Source: Clostridium sp. C105KSO13 (lineage in GTDB: Bacteria; Bacillota; Clostridia; Lachnospirales; Lachnospiraceae). Taken from it: a stretch of DNA of 64,000 bases. The position numbers and the translations under genes are program-made. Every line of letters begins with the position of its first letter. Within the stretch, counting starts at the first letter, position 1. The stretch covers positions 1 to 64,000 of the forward strand of contig NZ_FBWL01000157.1 in the NCBI RefSeq assembly GCF_001517425.1, read 5' to 3'. Positions 15,625 to 24,186 of this stretch are shown piece after piece. The notes below the pieces were generated by a model, which saw nothing but the letters and a program-made list of their open reading frames with translations, made no database searches and was not told the DNA's origin.

Positions 15625-15639
15625 ATATAGCGGTCTAAT

Positions 15640-16116
15640 TTTGTGCACCTATAAATTTTTCCAGTCCAATATTGCAGTCATATTTCCGTGAGCTGACAAA
15701 AGTAGTCCAAAAAGCAAGACGGAAACCACAAGTTTCAGTCTAATTCTATGCAGGGGCAGGACCTATTAAAAGTGCGTATTTTCGGGGGTTTTCAGAGATA
15801 TTTATACTCTATATATTATATCTTATTATATTCATTCTCTATCGAGTAAATTCAATCTTCTATTAAAAACTGACGCCCGGCTGCGCCGGTTATACAAGTG
15901 GGTCTATATTGTAGATTTATCCTATATGTAGTACATAACTCTATATAATCTTATGATAAAGGAAAATAGAAAAACACAGAAAGTAAAAACACATACAAAT
16001 GTTCACAGGAGTAATCTCAAAACGAGTAGGGGAAAAATGACAAATGTATAAAAATACAATCATAACGAATAAAAGGATATGTCATGCTTTAAAACATGCC
16101 TGTTTCGGGCGGCTTC
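15640..16116. other. Long AT-rich intergenic region, possible origin
   Basis: No gene found. It contains a very AT-rich stretch (15793-15835, mostly ATATATTATATC-like), a GC hairpin CCGGCTGCGCCGG at 15877-15889, then more AT-rich DNA. Its position after a possible replication protein and before tandem structured repeats would suit an origin of replication for an excised circular form. This is context only. Confidence 0.3.
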
Positions 16117-16145
16117 TTGACAAATAGGTTATTTACAGCTATACT
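16117..16145 (+). promoter_or_regulatory. Consensus promoter without a coding gene
   Basis: TTGACA (16117-16122), 17 nt, TATACT (16140-16145). The transcript would start near 16152 and enter the tandem repeats at 16207-16305. No open frame with a ribosome binding site follows within 300 nt, so it probably drives a non-coding RNA. Confidence 0.65.
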
Positions 16146-16206
16146 TTGAAACAGATAGGCAGCTATCACAGATATTTGTATCCATGTTATAAAGGAATCA
16201 CTAATA

Positions 16207-16305
16207 ATGAGATGTGTGACGGTTCTGACACATAGGTAAAATAAAAGTGACCGATCGATGAGATGCGTGACGGTACTGACGCATCGGTAAAATAATAATG
16301 ACCGA
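16207..16305 (+). repeat. Tandem 51-bp structured repeat, likely ncRNA
   Basis: Two copies start at 16207 and 16258. Each has a 6-bp stem (ATGTGT/ACACAT in copy 1, ATGCGT/ACGCAT in copy 2) around a GACGGTTCTG or GACGGTACTG loop. A second small hairpin follows (GGT...ACC). The T-A to C-G change is compensatory, so the stem itself seems to be under selection. It lies downstream of the promoter at 16117, and a terminator exists at 16431. Confidence 0.6.
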
Positions 16306-16378
16306 GTGGTGATTCATTTGGTGGGAATACAAGCTGATTATGATTTACAAAAGAAATAAAAAGTGTTATATTAAATTT

Positions 16379-16468
16379 ACAAAAGGAACAACCGCCCACA
16401 ATGGTGGTTTGACCTGTAGAGATAGAAATTCCACCCTCTTACTTGCCAAAGTCTCAAGGGTGGTTTTT
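16379..16468 (+). ncRNA. Candidate antisense RNA of toxin 2
   Basis: A promoter TTTACA (16344-16349), 17 nt, TATATT (16367-16372) lies directly upstream. The RNA would have the same 5' hairpin as copies 1 and 3 (ACCGCC...GGTGGT) and end at the terminator formed by CCACCC/GGGTGG (16431-16463) with a T run. It is convergent with the toxin peptide on the minus strand at 16479-16568, so the two RNAs would pair through their 3' ends. Confidence 0.6.
16431..16468. terminator. Shared terminator of toxin 2 and its antisense RNA
   Basis: Stem CCACCCT...AGGGTGG with TTTTTCT on the plus side. It can stop the antisense RNA and lies where the toxin mRNA should also end. Confidence 0.65.
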
Positions 16469-16478
16469 CTATATGTAA

Positions 16479-16568
16479 CTAATGACTAATCAAATGAATG
16501 AATGTCAGTAGTGCCAGTAGAAATAATCCGAACTGCATTAAGTCATTGAAACTAAATTTGTTCTTCAT
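16479..16568 (-). CDS. Holin-like type I toxin peptide, copy 2
   Basis: 29 residues on the reverse strand, from an ATG with GGGGGTGGTGCAT in front. It begins MKNKFSFNDLMQFGLFLLAL and continues LTFIHLISH. The L-M-x-F-G-L-F-L-x-A-L-L-T-F-I core matches the Hol_Tox pattern and copy 1 at 326. A membrane-active toxin is inferred from family form. It is paired with the antisense RNA at 16379. Confidence 0.72.
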   Translation of the reverse strand: MKNKFSFNDLMQFGLFLLALLTFIHLISH

Positions 16569-16826
16569 ATGCACCACCCCCATTCTATTGTAAAATGGAG
16601 GTCAGCCACCCTGTAACACGATTGTTCCTAACAATGATTTTAACACATATATTTTCCTAGTACAATAAGTCTATCATATAATTGCCTTGATTTGGCGGCA
16701 GCCAAATCCTGTTTTTGGATGTAATTCTGCAATTTTCTAAAAGAATCTTTTATGCAGAGCAGAGGCAAGAAGTATTCAACCAAACATAAAATAATCTCAA
16801 AAAAATCACAGACAAAAAGTTTAAAG

Positions 16827-16876
16827 GGTAACCCAAAGTAACCTAGATTTCCTAGATTAAGTGTGGTATTATATAA
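16827..16876 (+). promoter_or_regulatory. Promoter region with shared GTAACC motif, copy A
   Basis: GGTAACCCAAAGTAACCT (16827-16844) followed by TTTCC and an AT-rich stretch (TATTATATAATTG at 16866-16878) upstream of the tandem secreted-protein genes. A close relative of the motif (GGTACCCTAAAGTAACCT) lies at 35765 before the mobilisation operon, suggesting co-regulation. Confidence 0.5.
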
Positions 16877-16944
16877 TTGTAAAAAAAGATAACAGGAAAT
16901 AAAAACAACTTGATATACTAAAAAGGAAATTGGAGGGATTGGGA

Positions 16945-17634
16945 ATGGGAGACAAGTTGAAAAATTTCTTTAGTAAAAAAGTGGTAGTGGGAGCGTCAGT
17001 AGGGGCAATTGTTATTGCAGTAGCGGTGGTCGGTGTCGTACAGGCAGCGAATGGATCCACTAATGCACAGAAAGCAAAGACAGTGCAATCCGAAAAGAGC
17101 GTGAGTACCAATAAGTCAGAAGGATCCCGGAAAGATAAAAAATCTGATGCCAAGAGTTCTGAAAGTAAAAAATCAAATAGTAAAACTGAAAAATCTGCAA
17201 AGTCAACTGATACAAAAACAACAAAGGAAAAGGCGGATACGGCTAAAAAGAGTGACAACACTGGAACACAGACAGTAAAAGATACTCAGAATGCAAATAC
17301 AGCAGCTTCTAATAGAAACAGTGCTGTCAGCTCAAATGATGCTTCGGAACCGGCGGCTGCGCCTATAGCGGAATCAGCTTCGGCTGCGGTCACAGTAGCA
17401 GAGCCTGCACAGGCTCCTGCACCGGTAGTTGATTCAGCTCCGGCCCCTGCTCCAGTAGCAGAATCAACTCCAGCACCTGCACCAGAGCCAACACCGGCTC
17501 CAGAACCAACGCAAACATCTGAGTCTAACGTGGGGGTAACGGACGATATTGATTGGGCAAGTGGAACCAGTGTTGTGCCTGTAGGAGACGGCTCGGCAGA
17601 AGTGAATGCAGACTTAGATCGTGTTGGCTGGTAA
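16945..17634 (+). CDS. Membrane-anchored Ala/Pro-rich secreted protein, copy 1
   Basis: 229 residues, ATG at 16945 behind GGAGGGATTGGGA. An N-terminal basic segment and one hydrophobic anchor (about 16-38, VVVGASVGAIVIAVAVVGVV) lead to a long low-complexity Lys/Ser/Thr region (about 40-125) and an Ala/Pro/Glu region (about 137-205). It closes with a conserved end, DGSAEVNADLDRVGW. No sorting signal is visible; it may stay anchored by the N-terminal helix and span the wall. The next gene is a tandem duplicate. Family unknown. Confidence 0.75.
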   Translation: MGDKLKNFFSKKVVVGASVGAIVIAVAVVGVVQAANGSTNAQKAKTVQSEKSVSTNKSEGSRKDKKSDAKSSESKKSNSKTEKSAKSTDTKTTKEKADTAKKSDNTGTQTVKDTQNANTAASNRNSAVSSNDASEPAAAPIAESASAAVTVAEPAQAPAPVVDSAPAPAPVAESTPAPAPEPTPAPEPTQTSESNVGVTDDIDWASGTSVVPVGDGSAEVNADLDRVGW

Positions 17635-17653
17635 ATAAATTCGTTAAATGGGA

Positions 17654-18346
17654 ATGGGAGACGAGTTGAAAAATTTCTTTAGTATAAAAGTGGTAATGGG
17701 AGCGTCAGTAGGGGCAATTGTTATTGCAGTAGCGGTGGTCGGTGTCGTACAGGCAGCGAATGGATCCACTAATGCACAGAAAGCAAAAACAGTGCAATCC
17801 GAAAAGAGCGTGAGTACCAATAAGTCAGAAGGATCCCGGAAAGATAAAAAATCTGATGCCAAGAGTTCTGAAAGTAAAAAATCAAATAGTAAAACTGAAA
17901 AATCTGTAAAGTCAACTGATACAAACACAACAAAGGAAAAGGCAGATACGGCTAAAAAGAGTGACAACACTGGAACACAGACAGCAAAAGATACTCAGAA
18001 TGCAAATACAGCAGCTTCTAATGGAAACAGTGCTGTTAGCTCTGTAAATGATGCTTCTGAACCGGCTGCAGCTCCTGCAACAGAATCAGCTCCGGCCGCA
18101 GCAACAGTTGTAGAACCCACAACAGCTCCTACACCGGTGGTAGAATCAATTCCGGCTCCGGATCCAGAACCGGCACCCACGTCAACTCCGGAACCGACAC
18201 AAACTCCTACCCCAGCACAAACAGCAGGGTCAAATGTGGGAGTAACCGATGGCATTGATTGGGGAAATCTTAATCCAATTAATACGGATGATTTGGAAGA
18301 TGGTTCTGCTGAGGTTAACGCAGATTTAGATCGTGTTGGCTGGTAA
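17654..18346 (+). CDS. Membrane-anchored Ala/Pro-rich secreted protein, copy 2
   Basis: About 230 residues. The first 360 nt are almost identical to copy 1 at the DNA level, while the Pro-rich part has diverged and been re-expanded. Both end in DGSAEVNADLDRVGW. The ATG at 17648 or 17654 has no good ribosome binding site, unlike copy 1; the intergenic space is only 13-19 bp, so translation may depend on coupling. A recent tandem duplication with ongoing change in the repeat part is the simplest explanation. Confidence 0.7.
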   Translation: MGDELKNFFSIKVVMGASVGAIVIAVAVVGVVQAANGSTNAQKAKTVQSEKSVSTNKSEGSRKDKKSDAKSSESKKSNSKTEKSVKSTDTNTTKEKADTAKKSDNTGTQTAKDTQNANTAASNGNSAVSSVNDASEPAAAPATESAPAAATVVEPTTAPTPVVESIPAPDPEPAPTSTPEPTQTPTPAQTAGSNVGVTDGIDWGNLNPINTDDLEDGSAEVNADLDRVGW

Positions 18347-18386
18347 GTAAATTCGTTAAAAAAGTGAATAGTAAGAACATGATGAG

Positions 18387-18415
18387 AGAAGTGAGCATTT
18401 GCTTGCTTCTTTTTT
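18387..18415 (+). terminator. Probable terminator after the tandem pair
   Basis: AGAAGTGAGCA and TGCTTGCTTCT can pair imperfectly, followed by TTTTTTC. A 28-codon frame (18420-18506) follows, lacking any supporting evidence. Confidence 0.5.
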
Positions 18416-18507
18416 CTTATGCGGAAAGGAACAGTAGTTATGAAAAACAATAAAAGCCCGCCTATTATTTCCGTCACAAAGCGTAAAATACATAAGGAGG
18501 TGTGAAA

Positions 18508-21500
18508 TTGAATGTAAACAGAATATTGAGAAAGTGGATTCGTATTTTGCCATTGTCTTTTACAGTTACATTTATGTTAATTGGGTTTGTCATCAGCCCT
18601 ATTGTTAGCCATGCAAAAGATGTAACTGCCATGAACCAGAAAACATTTGAGCGATTAAATGATTTAATCTTTAGATATAATAATTCGGCAGAATATTATA
18701 CTACTGGAAACATTGTGACAACCACTAGGACGAATAGTATGGATGCCCCGTCGCTTATTGATCAAAATGATCACTTTTCGTTAAGTAGGTGGAAGTCCAT
18801 GTATAATAACAGTATTTTTACTCGGGCTAAAAGGGAGGGAAAGCCAGCAACACTGTTTGAAATAAGAAATTTGAATTCTACAATTACCTATACATATAAA
18901 AATATGGGTATGCAAAACGGAAAGTCTGTTGATTGCAAGGTGACATACAGCGGATTTGTGCCTACTAATGACTATAATAGTGTCATATGGCAGGGATATT
19001 CCTATCCGTGCATTGACATCTCACATAGTATTACAGATGGATATTGGAGTATGTTTCTTAAACAGTTTCACATCAACATGGAGTTTGTCTATGAGGACGG
19101 TGCTCCGGCAAACGTTGCGGAGTTTTATTTGTATAATGGCTCAATGAACTTAGGGGAAGGAATTATATCGCCTTCTACTGCAACAATATTATATGTGCTA
19201 GCTGATAATAATATTTACCAACCAACGGACGGAGTTTTTGGCGGCCATTCCAGTTATTTTAATGATACTGTTGGTGGAGAGACTAAGACCACTACTGATG
19301 GACAAGTATTAAGGCCCTTTGACGCAAATGCAATTTCTATGAAATGTACAGGAAATTCTGTATCGTATACGGTATTCCAAAATAGTATAAAGAACAGTGA
19401 TCTGATTGTAAACGGTGTAAGTTGGGAAACGGAGCCAAATACAGGAACAGGGAATGGGCCTAATAGTGATTTTTGGAATGCAATCTCCTTTTCGCCTTTG
19501 AGGTCATCAGTAGCACCGCTGCCGGAAAAGGCAGTCATTGTAAATGGTAAAGAAGCAACTAATATAGATAATGTCGATGTAGGAGACGAATTGCTCTTTA
19601 AAGTGAAACAGGAAGTTGAAATTCTTGGCATGAACGGGAGTGCTAAATATGATTCTTTTTCTCTGAAAGACAGTTTACCTATAGAACTGGATTACAAGGA
19701 AGCTTACGTTTTGGATGAAGGCACTGGTAAAAAGGTTGCTGCTTCAAATTATACACTTAATATTTCAGAAGATAAGAAAAGCATAAATGCGGCATTTACG
19801 TCAAATTTTCTTCAAAATGGTATGAGGTATGAAGGAGAAACCTATTCCCTTGTTGTAAAGGCTTTGGTAAATTCATCCACCTATGGTTTAAGTGCTTTCC
19901 AAAACAGAGGATCAACGATTGTAGATGGTGATGATGCCAATACAAACTCTATCAAGATCACAGCCAAGCCGCCGACTTTAGCTATTACAAAGTCTGCTTC
20001 TAAATATGAATGGCAGGTTGGTGATAAAGTTAATTATACCGTTAAAGTGACACATGCGATTGACAGCTCACGAGTTCCTTTTAAGAACATGATTGTTTCC
20101 GACATCTCGTTACCAAACGGGTTAGTAGCAACCGATTATTCCGTAGCAGGAGTATCCGGAGCAACTGTAGAAAAATCCGGGAATGGGTGGCTTGCAAAAG
20201 CGGCAAGGATGGAACCTGGACAATCACTCACTGTCACCTATCACTGTACGGCTATGGAAAGCGCAAATGGTAAGGAAACTGTTAATATTGCAAAAGCAAG
20301 GGCGGACAATGCTCCTGAAGTACAGGATAAGGCAGAAATCTATGTGAACACGGCAACACTACAGATAGGAAAAAATGTTTCCATGTATGAATGGCGTGTC
20401 GGGGATGAAGTGGATTTTACAGTGAAGGTAAAAAATACTGCAGCCGGGTCCATTGCACGAAATGTTAGGATTTCTGATTTAACGCTGCCTGATGGACTGA
20501 ATCTGAAAACCGCTCCGTCATTATCAGCACCTACAAGCATTTTAAATCCGGTTTCCGGCAGTAAAACGGTTGCTGGGGAGACACAGAGCAAACAGGTAAT
20601 CAGCAGTGTAGCGAAAAGTACAGGCGGCTGGACAGCAAGCATTTCCGACCTTGCAGCAAATCAGGAAGCGACTATTACCTTCCATTGCACTGCGGACAAA
20701 AATGTAAATGGGACTGAAATACAAAATACAGCAAGGACAAAGGCTGATAATGCTGTGGAAGTAAAAGCTGCCGCAAAGATCTGGATTAACACGCCAGGAC
20801 TTAAAATTGATAAAAGTGCAGACATTGGCAAGGTAAAAGTCGGTGATCTCATTACATACACAGTGAAGGTTAGAAATACGAAAGCAGGGACACTGGCAAG
20901 AAATGTTGTAATTGAGGATGCTCTGGATGATGAGGCCGCTGCGTATGCGAAGCTGCAAAAGAACAGCATTGCCTTAACTGATTCGGACGGTAAGAAAATT
21001 GAGGATGCTACAATCTCGGTCGAGGGAAATTCCTTTAAGATTGAAACCGGTCGTATGCTGGTATGCCCACAAGAATATTATGGAATCTGGGATATAGACA
21101 ATGCAAAAGATATGTCAGAGGGCAGTAAACTTAACCCAAAGGGTGTGACTAAAGAATCTGTCCTTACAGTTGAGTACCAGGTGAAGATTACCAATGATGA
21201 AGCCACTGGGGAGGAAATTAAGAATACAGCTGCGGCTTCCTGTGATGAAGGTGTATCGGTAAAGGATAAGGATACAGTTATGGTAAACGGGCCACATCTT
21301 GATGTTGTGAAAGATTCTGATAAAAAAGCATACACGACGGAAGAGACTGCGGAGTATTTACTGACGGTTCGTCAGACACGGGAAGGATACAGCGCAAAAG
21401 ATGTGGTAGTCACAGATCATATCCAGGAGCCTGGGGCGACAATATTGGCAGACACAATCAAAGTCAAGATAAATGGTACTGTGATTTCACCGGATGTGGT

Positions 21501-23466
21501 AACGATGGAAGAGGATAATGCAGGGTTCAAAATGGAAACCGGACAGGATCTATCTGATGAGGATAAGATGAAAATAACCTATAACGTGAAATTTGCGCCC
21601 CTAGAGATAGATACTGTAGATGAGGAATATACCAATACAGCAATTGCAAAGGGGAGTAATACAAACGCTAGCCAGGACGATAATAAGGTCGCTGTGACAG
21701 AAAGAGATGCTGCTTTGCAAGTTGTAAAGCAGGCGGACAGGAATGATTATATTGTGGGTGATACCGGAAAGTACACCCTCCTAATATTGGAACAGGTAGA
21801 CGGAGCCTCTGCAAAGCAGGTGACGGTAAAAGATACCTTTGATAAGGAAGGCATGACGATCATTGAAGATTCAATCACTGTGAAGGTCAATGGTGAGACT
21901 ATTACACCTAAATCCATTATCCTAAATGAGGCCAAAAATAGCTTTGTGATTGAAACTGGGGTGGATCTATCCTGGAAGGATAAAATGAAAGTATTTTATG
22001 ATGTGAAATTCAATCAGCCGCTAGAAAGTGAAGAAACGACCAATACAGCGGTTGTAAAAGCTGATAACAGTAATGAGGATACCACGGACTTCACAGCGAC
22101 TGTGAAAGAAATTATCCCTGTATTAAAAGTGGATAAAGGTTCTGAAAAAGCAGATTATACAGTAGGGGAAACCGGAACTTATACTATATCGATAAAGCAG
22201 ACCAAAATAAGAGGTGTTGCAAAGCAGGTTATCATAACAGATGCCTTTGATAAAGAAGGGATGATAATAGAGGAAGATTCCATAGTCATGAAAGTTAATG
22301 GCGAATCCATTACACCTAAATCCATTACTCTAAATGAAGCTCAAAACGGGTATGTCGTCGATACGGGTATGGATTTAGGAAAGCAGGACGTGATGACGCT
22401 CTCCTATGATGTAAAATTTCAACAAGCTGTAGAGGATAGAAGAACCACGAATACGGTTGTAGCTAATGCCGCAAATGCAGCAGAAAGCCAAGCTGATCAT
22501 TCTGTAGTGGTAAGGGATGCCATACCTGTTCTGACTGTAGAGAAAGCTTCTGATAAAGAATTCTACATGGTAGGGGATACCGCAAAATACTTGATTACTG
22601 TGAAACAGGCAAAAGAGTATGCTGTTGCCAAACAGGTTGTCATAAAAGACAGATTTGACCGGGAAGGAATGTCCATTGTGGAAGAGTCCATTCAAATAAA
22701 GGTCAATAATCAGGAAATCACTCCTCAGCTTGTCAGTCTTAATACTGAAAAAAACAGTTATACCATAGAAACAGGTGTGAATCTGGTGCAGTCTGATATA
22801 TTGACAATTACTTATGATGTAAAATTTGGACAACCTATTTATAAGGATGAAGCTACGAACACAGCGACTGCCAATGCAGATAATGGGGAAGAAGCGGTGG
22901 ATAAGCTTACTGTATCGGTAGAACGGCCTGTGCCAACATTGACACTACTAAAGGAAGCTGATAGATCTGAGGCAAATAAAGGGGACATTGTCACATACGC
23001 GCTGACTGTAAAAGAGAAAAACAACTACGGGGCAGCAAAAAATGTAAGCATAAGCGATTCACTGGAGCATGAGGGTGTCGTTTATTTAAAAGATACGATT
23101 AAAGTCTATGATAAAGATATGGAGGATATCACAAAAGATTGCGAGATTACTGTAAATGACAGAGACTTTCAGATTAATACCCACGAAGAACTAGAACAGG
23201 GAGAAGCCCTCTCTGTTGTATATGAGACACGATTGGAAGATGTTCATGCCGGTGATGATATTAAGAATATTGCCATTGCAAAGGGATCCAATACGGAGGA
23301 AGTAACTGTAGAAGCACACGTACAGGTTCCAACTATTGCAGAAGCCGTAGAAACAGGCATTAAAAACCATGCGGGAGTATATGCAGGAATTGCTGTGGGT
23401 TTATTGGCGATTGCAGGAATACTTATAAAGCATAACAGGAGGTTTAAAGATGACGGTAAGATTTAA
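18508..23466 (+). CDS. Giant repeat surface protein (DUF11/isopeptide-type domains)
   Basis: About 1,652 residues. TTG at 18508 is preferred over GTG at 18502 because of spacing from AAGGAGG. It has a signal peptide (about 12-38, ending SHAKD), then an N-terminal globular part (about 40-330). Next come a pilin-like isopeptide-type domain and about eight DUF11-like repeats, each starting like LxVxKxADKxxYxVGDTxxY and continuing AKQVxIxDxFDxEGM. The last repeats are most alike. The C-terminus has VETGIKNHAG, one hydrophobic helix and KHNRRFKDDGK. This resembles a divergent LPXTG-type sorting signal but lacks a canonical motif. Probably a stalk-like adhesin or pilus subunit, possibly fixed by the element's sortase. 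Confidence 0.85.
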   Translation: MNVNRILRKWIRILPLSFTVTFMLIGFVISPIVSHAKDVTAMNQKTFERLNDLIFRYNNSAEYYTTGNIVTTTRTNSMDAPSLIDQNDHFSLSRWKSMYNNSIFTRAKREGKPATLFEIRNLNSTITYTYKNMGMQNGKSVDCKVTYSGFVPTNDYNSVIWQGYSYPCIDISHSITDGYWSMFLKQFHINMEFVYEDGAPANVAEFYLYNGSMNLGEGIISPSTATILYVLADNNIYQPTDGVFGGHSSYFNDTVGGETKTTTDGQVLRPFDANAISMKCTGNSVSYTVFQNSIKNSDLIVNGVSWETEPNTGTGNGPNSDFWNAISFSPLRSSVAPLPEKAVIVNGKEATNIDNVDVGDELLFKVKQEVEILGMNGSAKYDSFSLKDSLPIELDYKEAYVLDEGTGKKVAASNYTLNISEDKKSINAAFTSNFLQNGMRYEGETYSLVVKALVNSSTYGLSAFQNRGSTIVDGDDANTNSIKITAKPPTLAITKSASKYEWQVGDKVNYTVKVTHAIDSSRVPFKNMIVSDISLPNGLVATDYSVAGVSGATVEKSGNGWLAKAARMEPGQSLTVTYHCTAMESANGKETVNIAKARADNAPEVQDKAEIYVNTATLQIGKNVSMYEWRVGDEVDFTVKVKNTAAGSIARNVRISDLTLPDGLNLKTAPSLSAPTSILNPVSGSKTVAGETQSKQVISSVAKSTGGWTASISDLAANQEATITFHCTADKNVNGTEIQNTARTKADNAVEVKAAAKIWINTPGLKIDKSADIGKVKVGDLITYTVKVRNTKAGTLARNVVIEDALDDEAAAYAKLQKNSIALTDSDGKKIEDATISVEGNSFKIETGRMLVCPQEYYGIWDIDNAKDMSEGSKLNPKGVTKESVLTVEYQVKITNDEATGEEIKNTAAASCDEGVSVKDKDTVMVNGPHLDVVKDSDKKAYTTEETAEYLLTVRQTREGYSAKDVVVTDHIQEPGATILADTIKVKINGTVISPDVVTMEEDNAGFKMETGQDLSDEDKMKITYNVKFAPLEIDTVDEEYTNTAIAKGSNTNASQDDNKVAVTERDAALQVVKQADRNDYIVGDTGKYTLLILEQVDGASAKQVTVKDTFDKEGMTIIEDSITVKVNGETITPKSIILNEAKNSFVIETGVDLSWKDKMKVFYDVKFNQPLESEETTNTAVVKADNSNEDTTDFTATVKEIIPVLKVDKGSEKADYTVGETGTYTISIKQTKIRGVAKQVIITDAFDKEGMIIEEDSIVMKVNGESITPKSITLNEAQNGYVVDTGMDLGKQDVMTLSYDVKFQQAVEDRRTTNTVVANAANAAESQADHSVVVRDAIPVLTVEKASDKEFYMVGDTAKYLITVKQAKEYAVAKQVVIKDRFDREGMSIVEESIQIKVNNQEITPQLVSLNTEKNSYTIETGVNLVQSDILTITYDVKFGQPIYKDEATNTATANADNGEEAVDKLTVSVERPVPTLTLLKEADRSEANKGDIVTYALTVKEKNNYGAAKNVSISDSLEHEGVVYLKDTIKVYDKDMEDITKDCEITVNDRDFQINTHEELEQGEALSVVYETRLEDVHAGDDIKNIAIAKGSNTEEVTVEAHVQVPTIAEAVETGIKNHAGVYAGIAVGLLAIAGILIKHNRRFKDDGKI

Positions 23467-23565
23467 GATTTGGTGTCCCGGTTAAGTTTAGTAGTGGATA
23501 GACAGCGAGGTAAGCTCAGACGAGACTTACCTTTTTGTTGGACATTTTATTTGAATTAAGAAAAC

Positions 23566-23582
23566 GTACCGGAATCCGGTAC
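23566..23582. repeat. 17-bp palindrome, site 6 (leader)
   Basis: GTACCGGAATCCGGTAC, perfect 7-bp arms, ends 12 nt before the TTG start at 23595 and abuts the ribosome binding site GGGGAGG. Confidence 0.85.
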
Positions 23583-23594
23583 GGGGAGGAAAAA

Positions 23595-24176
23595 TTGAAA
23601 AAATGGATAATCAGTATATTTTTTCTGATGCTCTGTGCCGGCTGCGGTATTGGGGCATTTTTCTTTTTTAGGCAAGGCACCGATACAGTGCAAGCTGAAA
23701 GGGAAAAGGCTATGCAGCCAAAATTAGTTGGTCTTTCAGACATTACGATTCAGGCAGGGGCTTCTCTGCCTGAATCTGTGAGCAGGGTAAAAGCAACAGA
23801 ATCGGTTAGGAAGCTTACCGTTGATACAAGCAAGGTACAGACGCATATTCCAGGGATATATCCAATCTATTATTCTTATTCAGGGAATGATGGTAAAAAG
23901 TATCAGGAAGAAATAAAGTGCCGGGTGGAGGAAGAAAAAAACGTACCGAAATTAGATACACAGGATGAAAAAATTGTACCGGAATCCGGTACACAGGAAG
24001 AAGAAGTTGTGCCAGAATCCGATAAGCTAAACGAAAGCCACTTACCGATATCCAATTTTGGGGCACCTAAAACAGGGGACACAGGAAAGATGATTTTACA
24101 GGTTATTCTAATTGTCTTTTCTTCCGCAGCAATTGGAGTCATCTTGCATCGTAAAGTAAGTTACAAAAAAATATAA
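23595..24176 (+). CDS. LPXTG-type wall-anchored protein with Ig-like domain
   Basis: About 193 residues. TTG start at 23595 with GGGGAGGAAAAA. Signal peptide with a possible lipobox-like LCAGCG (about 12-18). A DUF5011-like Ig fold (about 40-108, LVGLSDITIQAGASLPESV onwards) is followed by a linker with three V-P-x-x-x-x units (VPKLDT, VPESGT, VPESDK). These are encoded by one perfect and two degenerate copies of the 17-bp palindrome. The C-terminal signal is GAPKTGD, a hydrophobic helix, then HRKVSYKK. A sortase substrate; whether of the local sortase B is open. Confidence 0.8.
   Translation: MKKWIISIFFLMLCAGCGIGAFFFFRQGTDTVQAEREKAMQPKLVGLSDITIQAGASLPESVSRVKATESVRKLTVDTSKVQTHIPGIYPIYYSYSGNDGKKYQEEIKCRVEEEKNVPKLDTQDEKIVPESGTQEEEVVPESDKLNESHLPISNFGAPKTGDTGKMILQVILIVFSSAAIGVILHRKVSYKKI
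23943..23959. repeat. Degenerate palindrome copy, site 7
   Basis: GTACCGAAATTAGATAC, read as V-P-K-L-D-T; right arm decayed. First of three at exactly 33-bp spacing. Confidence 0.55.
23976..23992. repeat. 17-bp palindrome, site 8 (in gene)
   Basis: GTACCGGAATCCGGTAC, identical to the leader copy at 23566, read as V-P-E-S-G-T. Confidence 0.85.
24009..24025. repeat. Degenerate palindrome copy, site 9
   Basis: GTGCCAGAATCCGATAA, read as V-P-E-S-D-K, 33 bp after site 8. The three copies look like a tandem expansion of an 11-codon unit. Confidence 0.5.
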
Positions 24177-24186
24177 GGAGGTCAAT

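Noticed and set aside
16869-17261. Reverse-strand reading frames of 108-130 codons opposite the secreted-protein genes
   Set aside because: They are mirror images of Lys/Ser-rich low-complexity coding sequence, appear in both duplicate copies, and lack ribosome binding sites.
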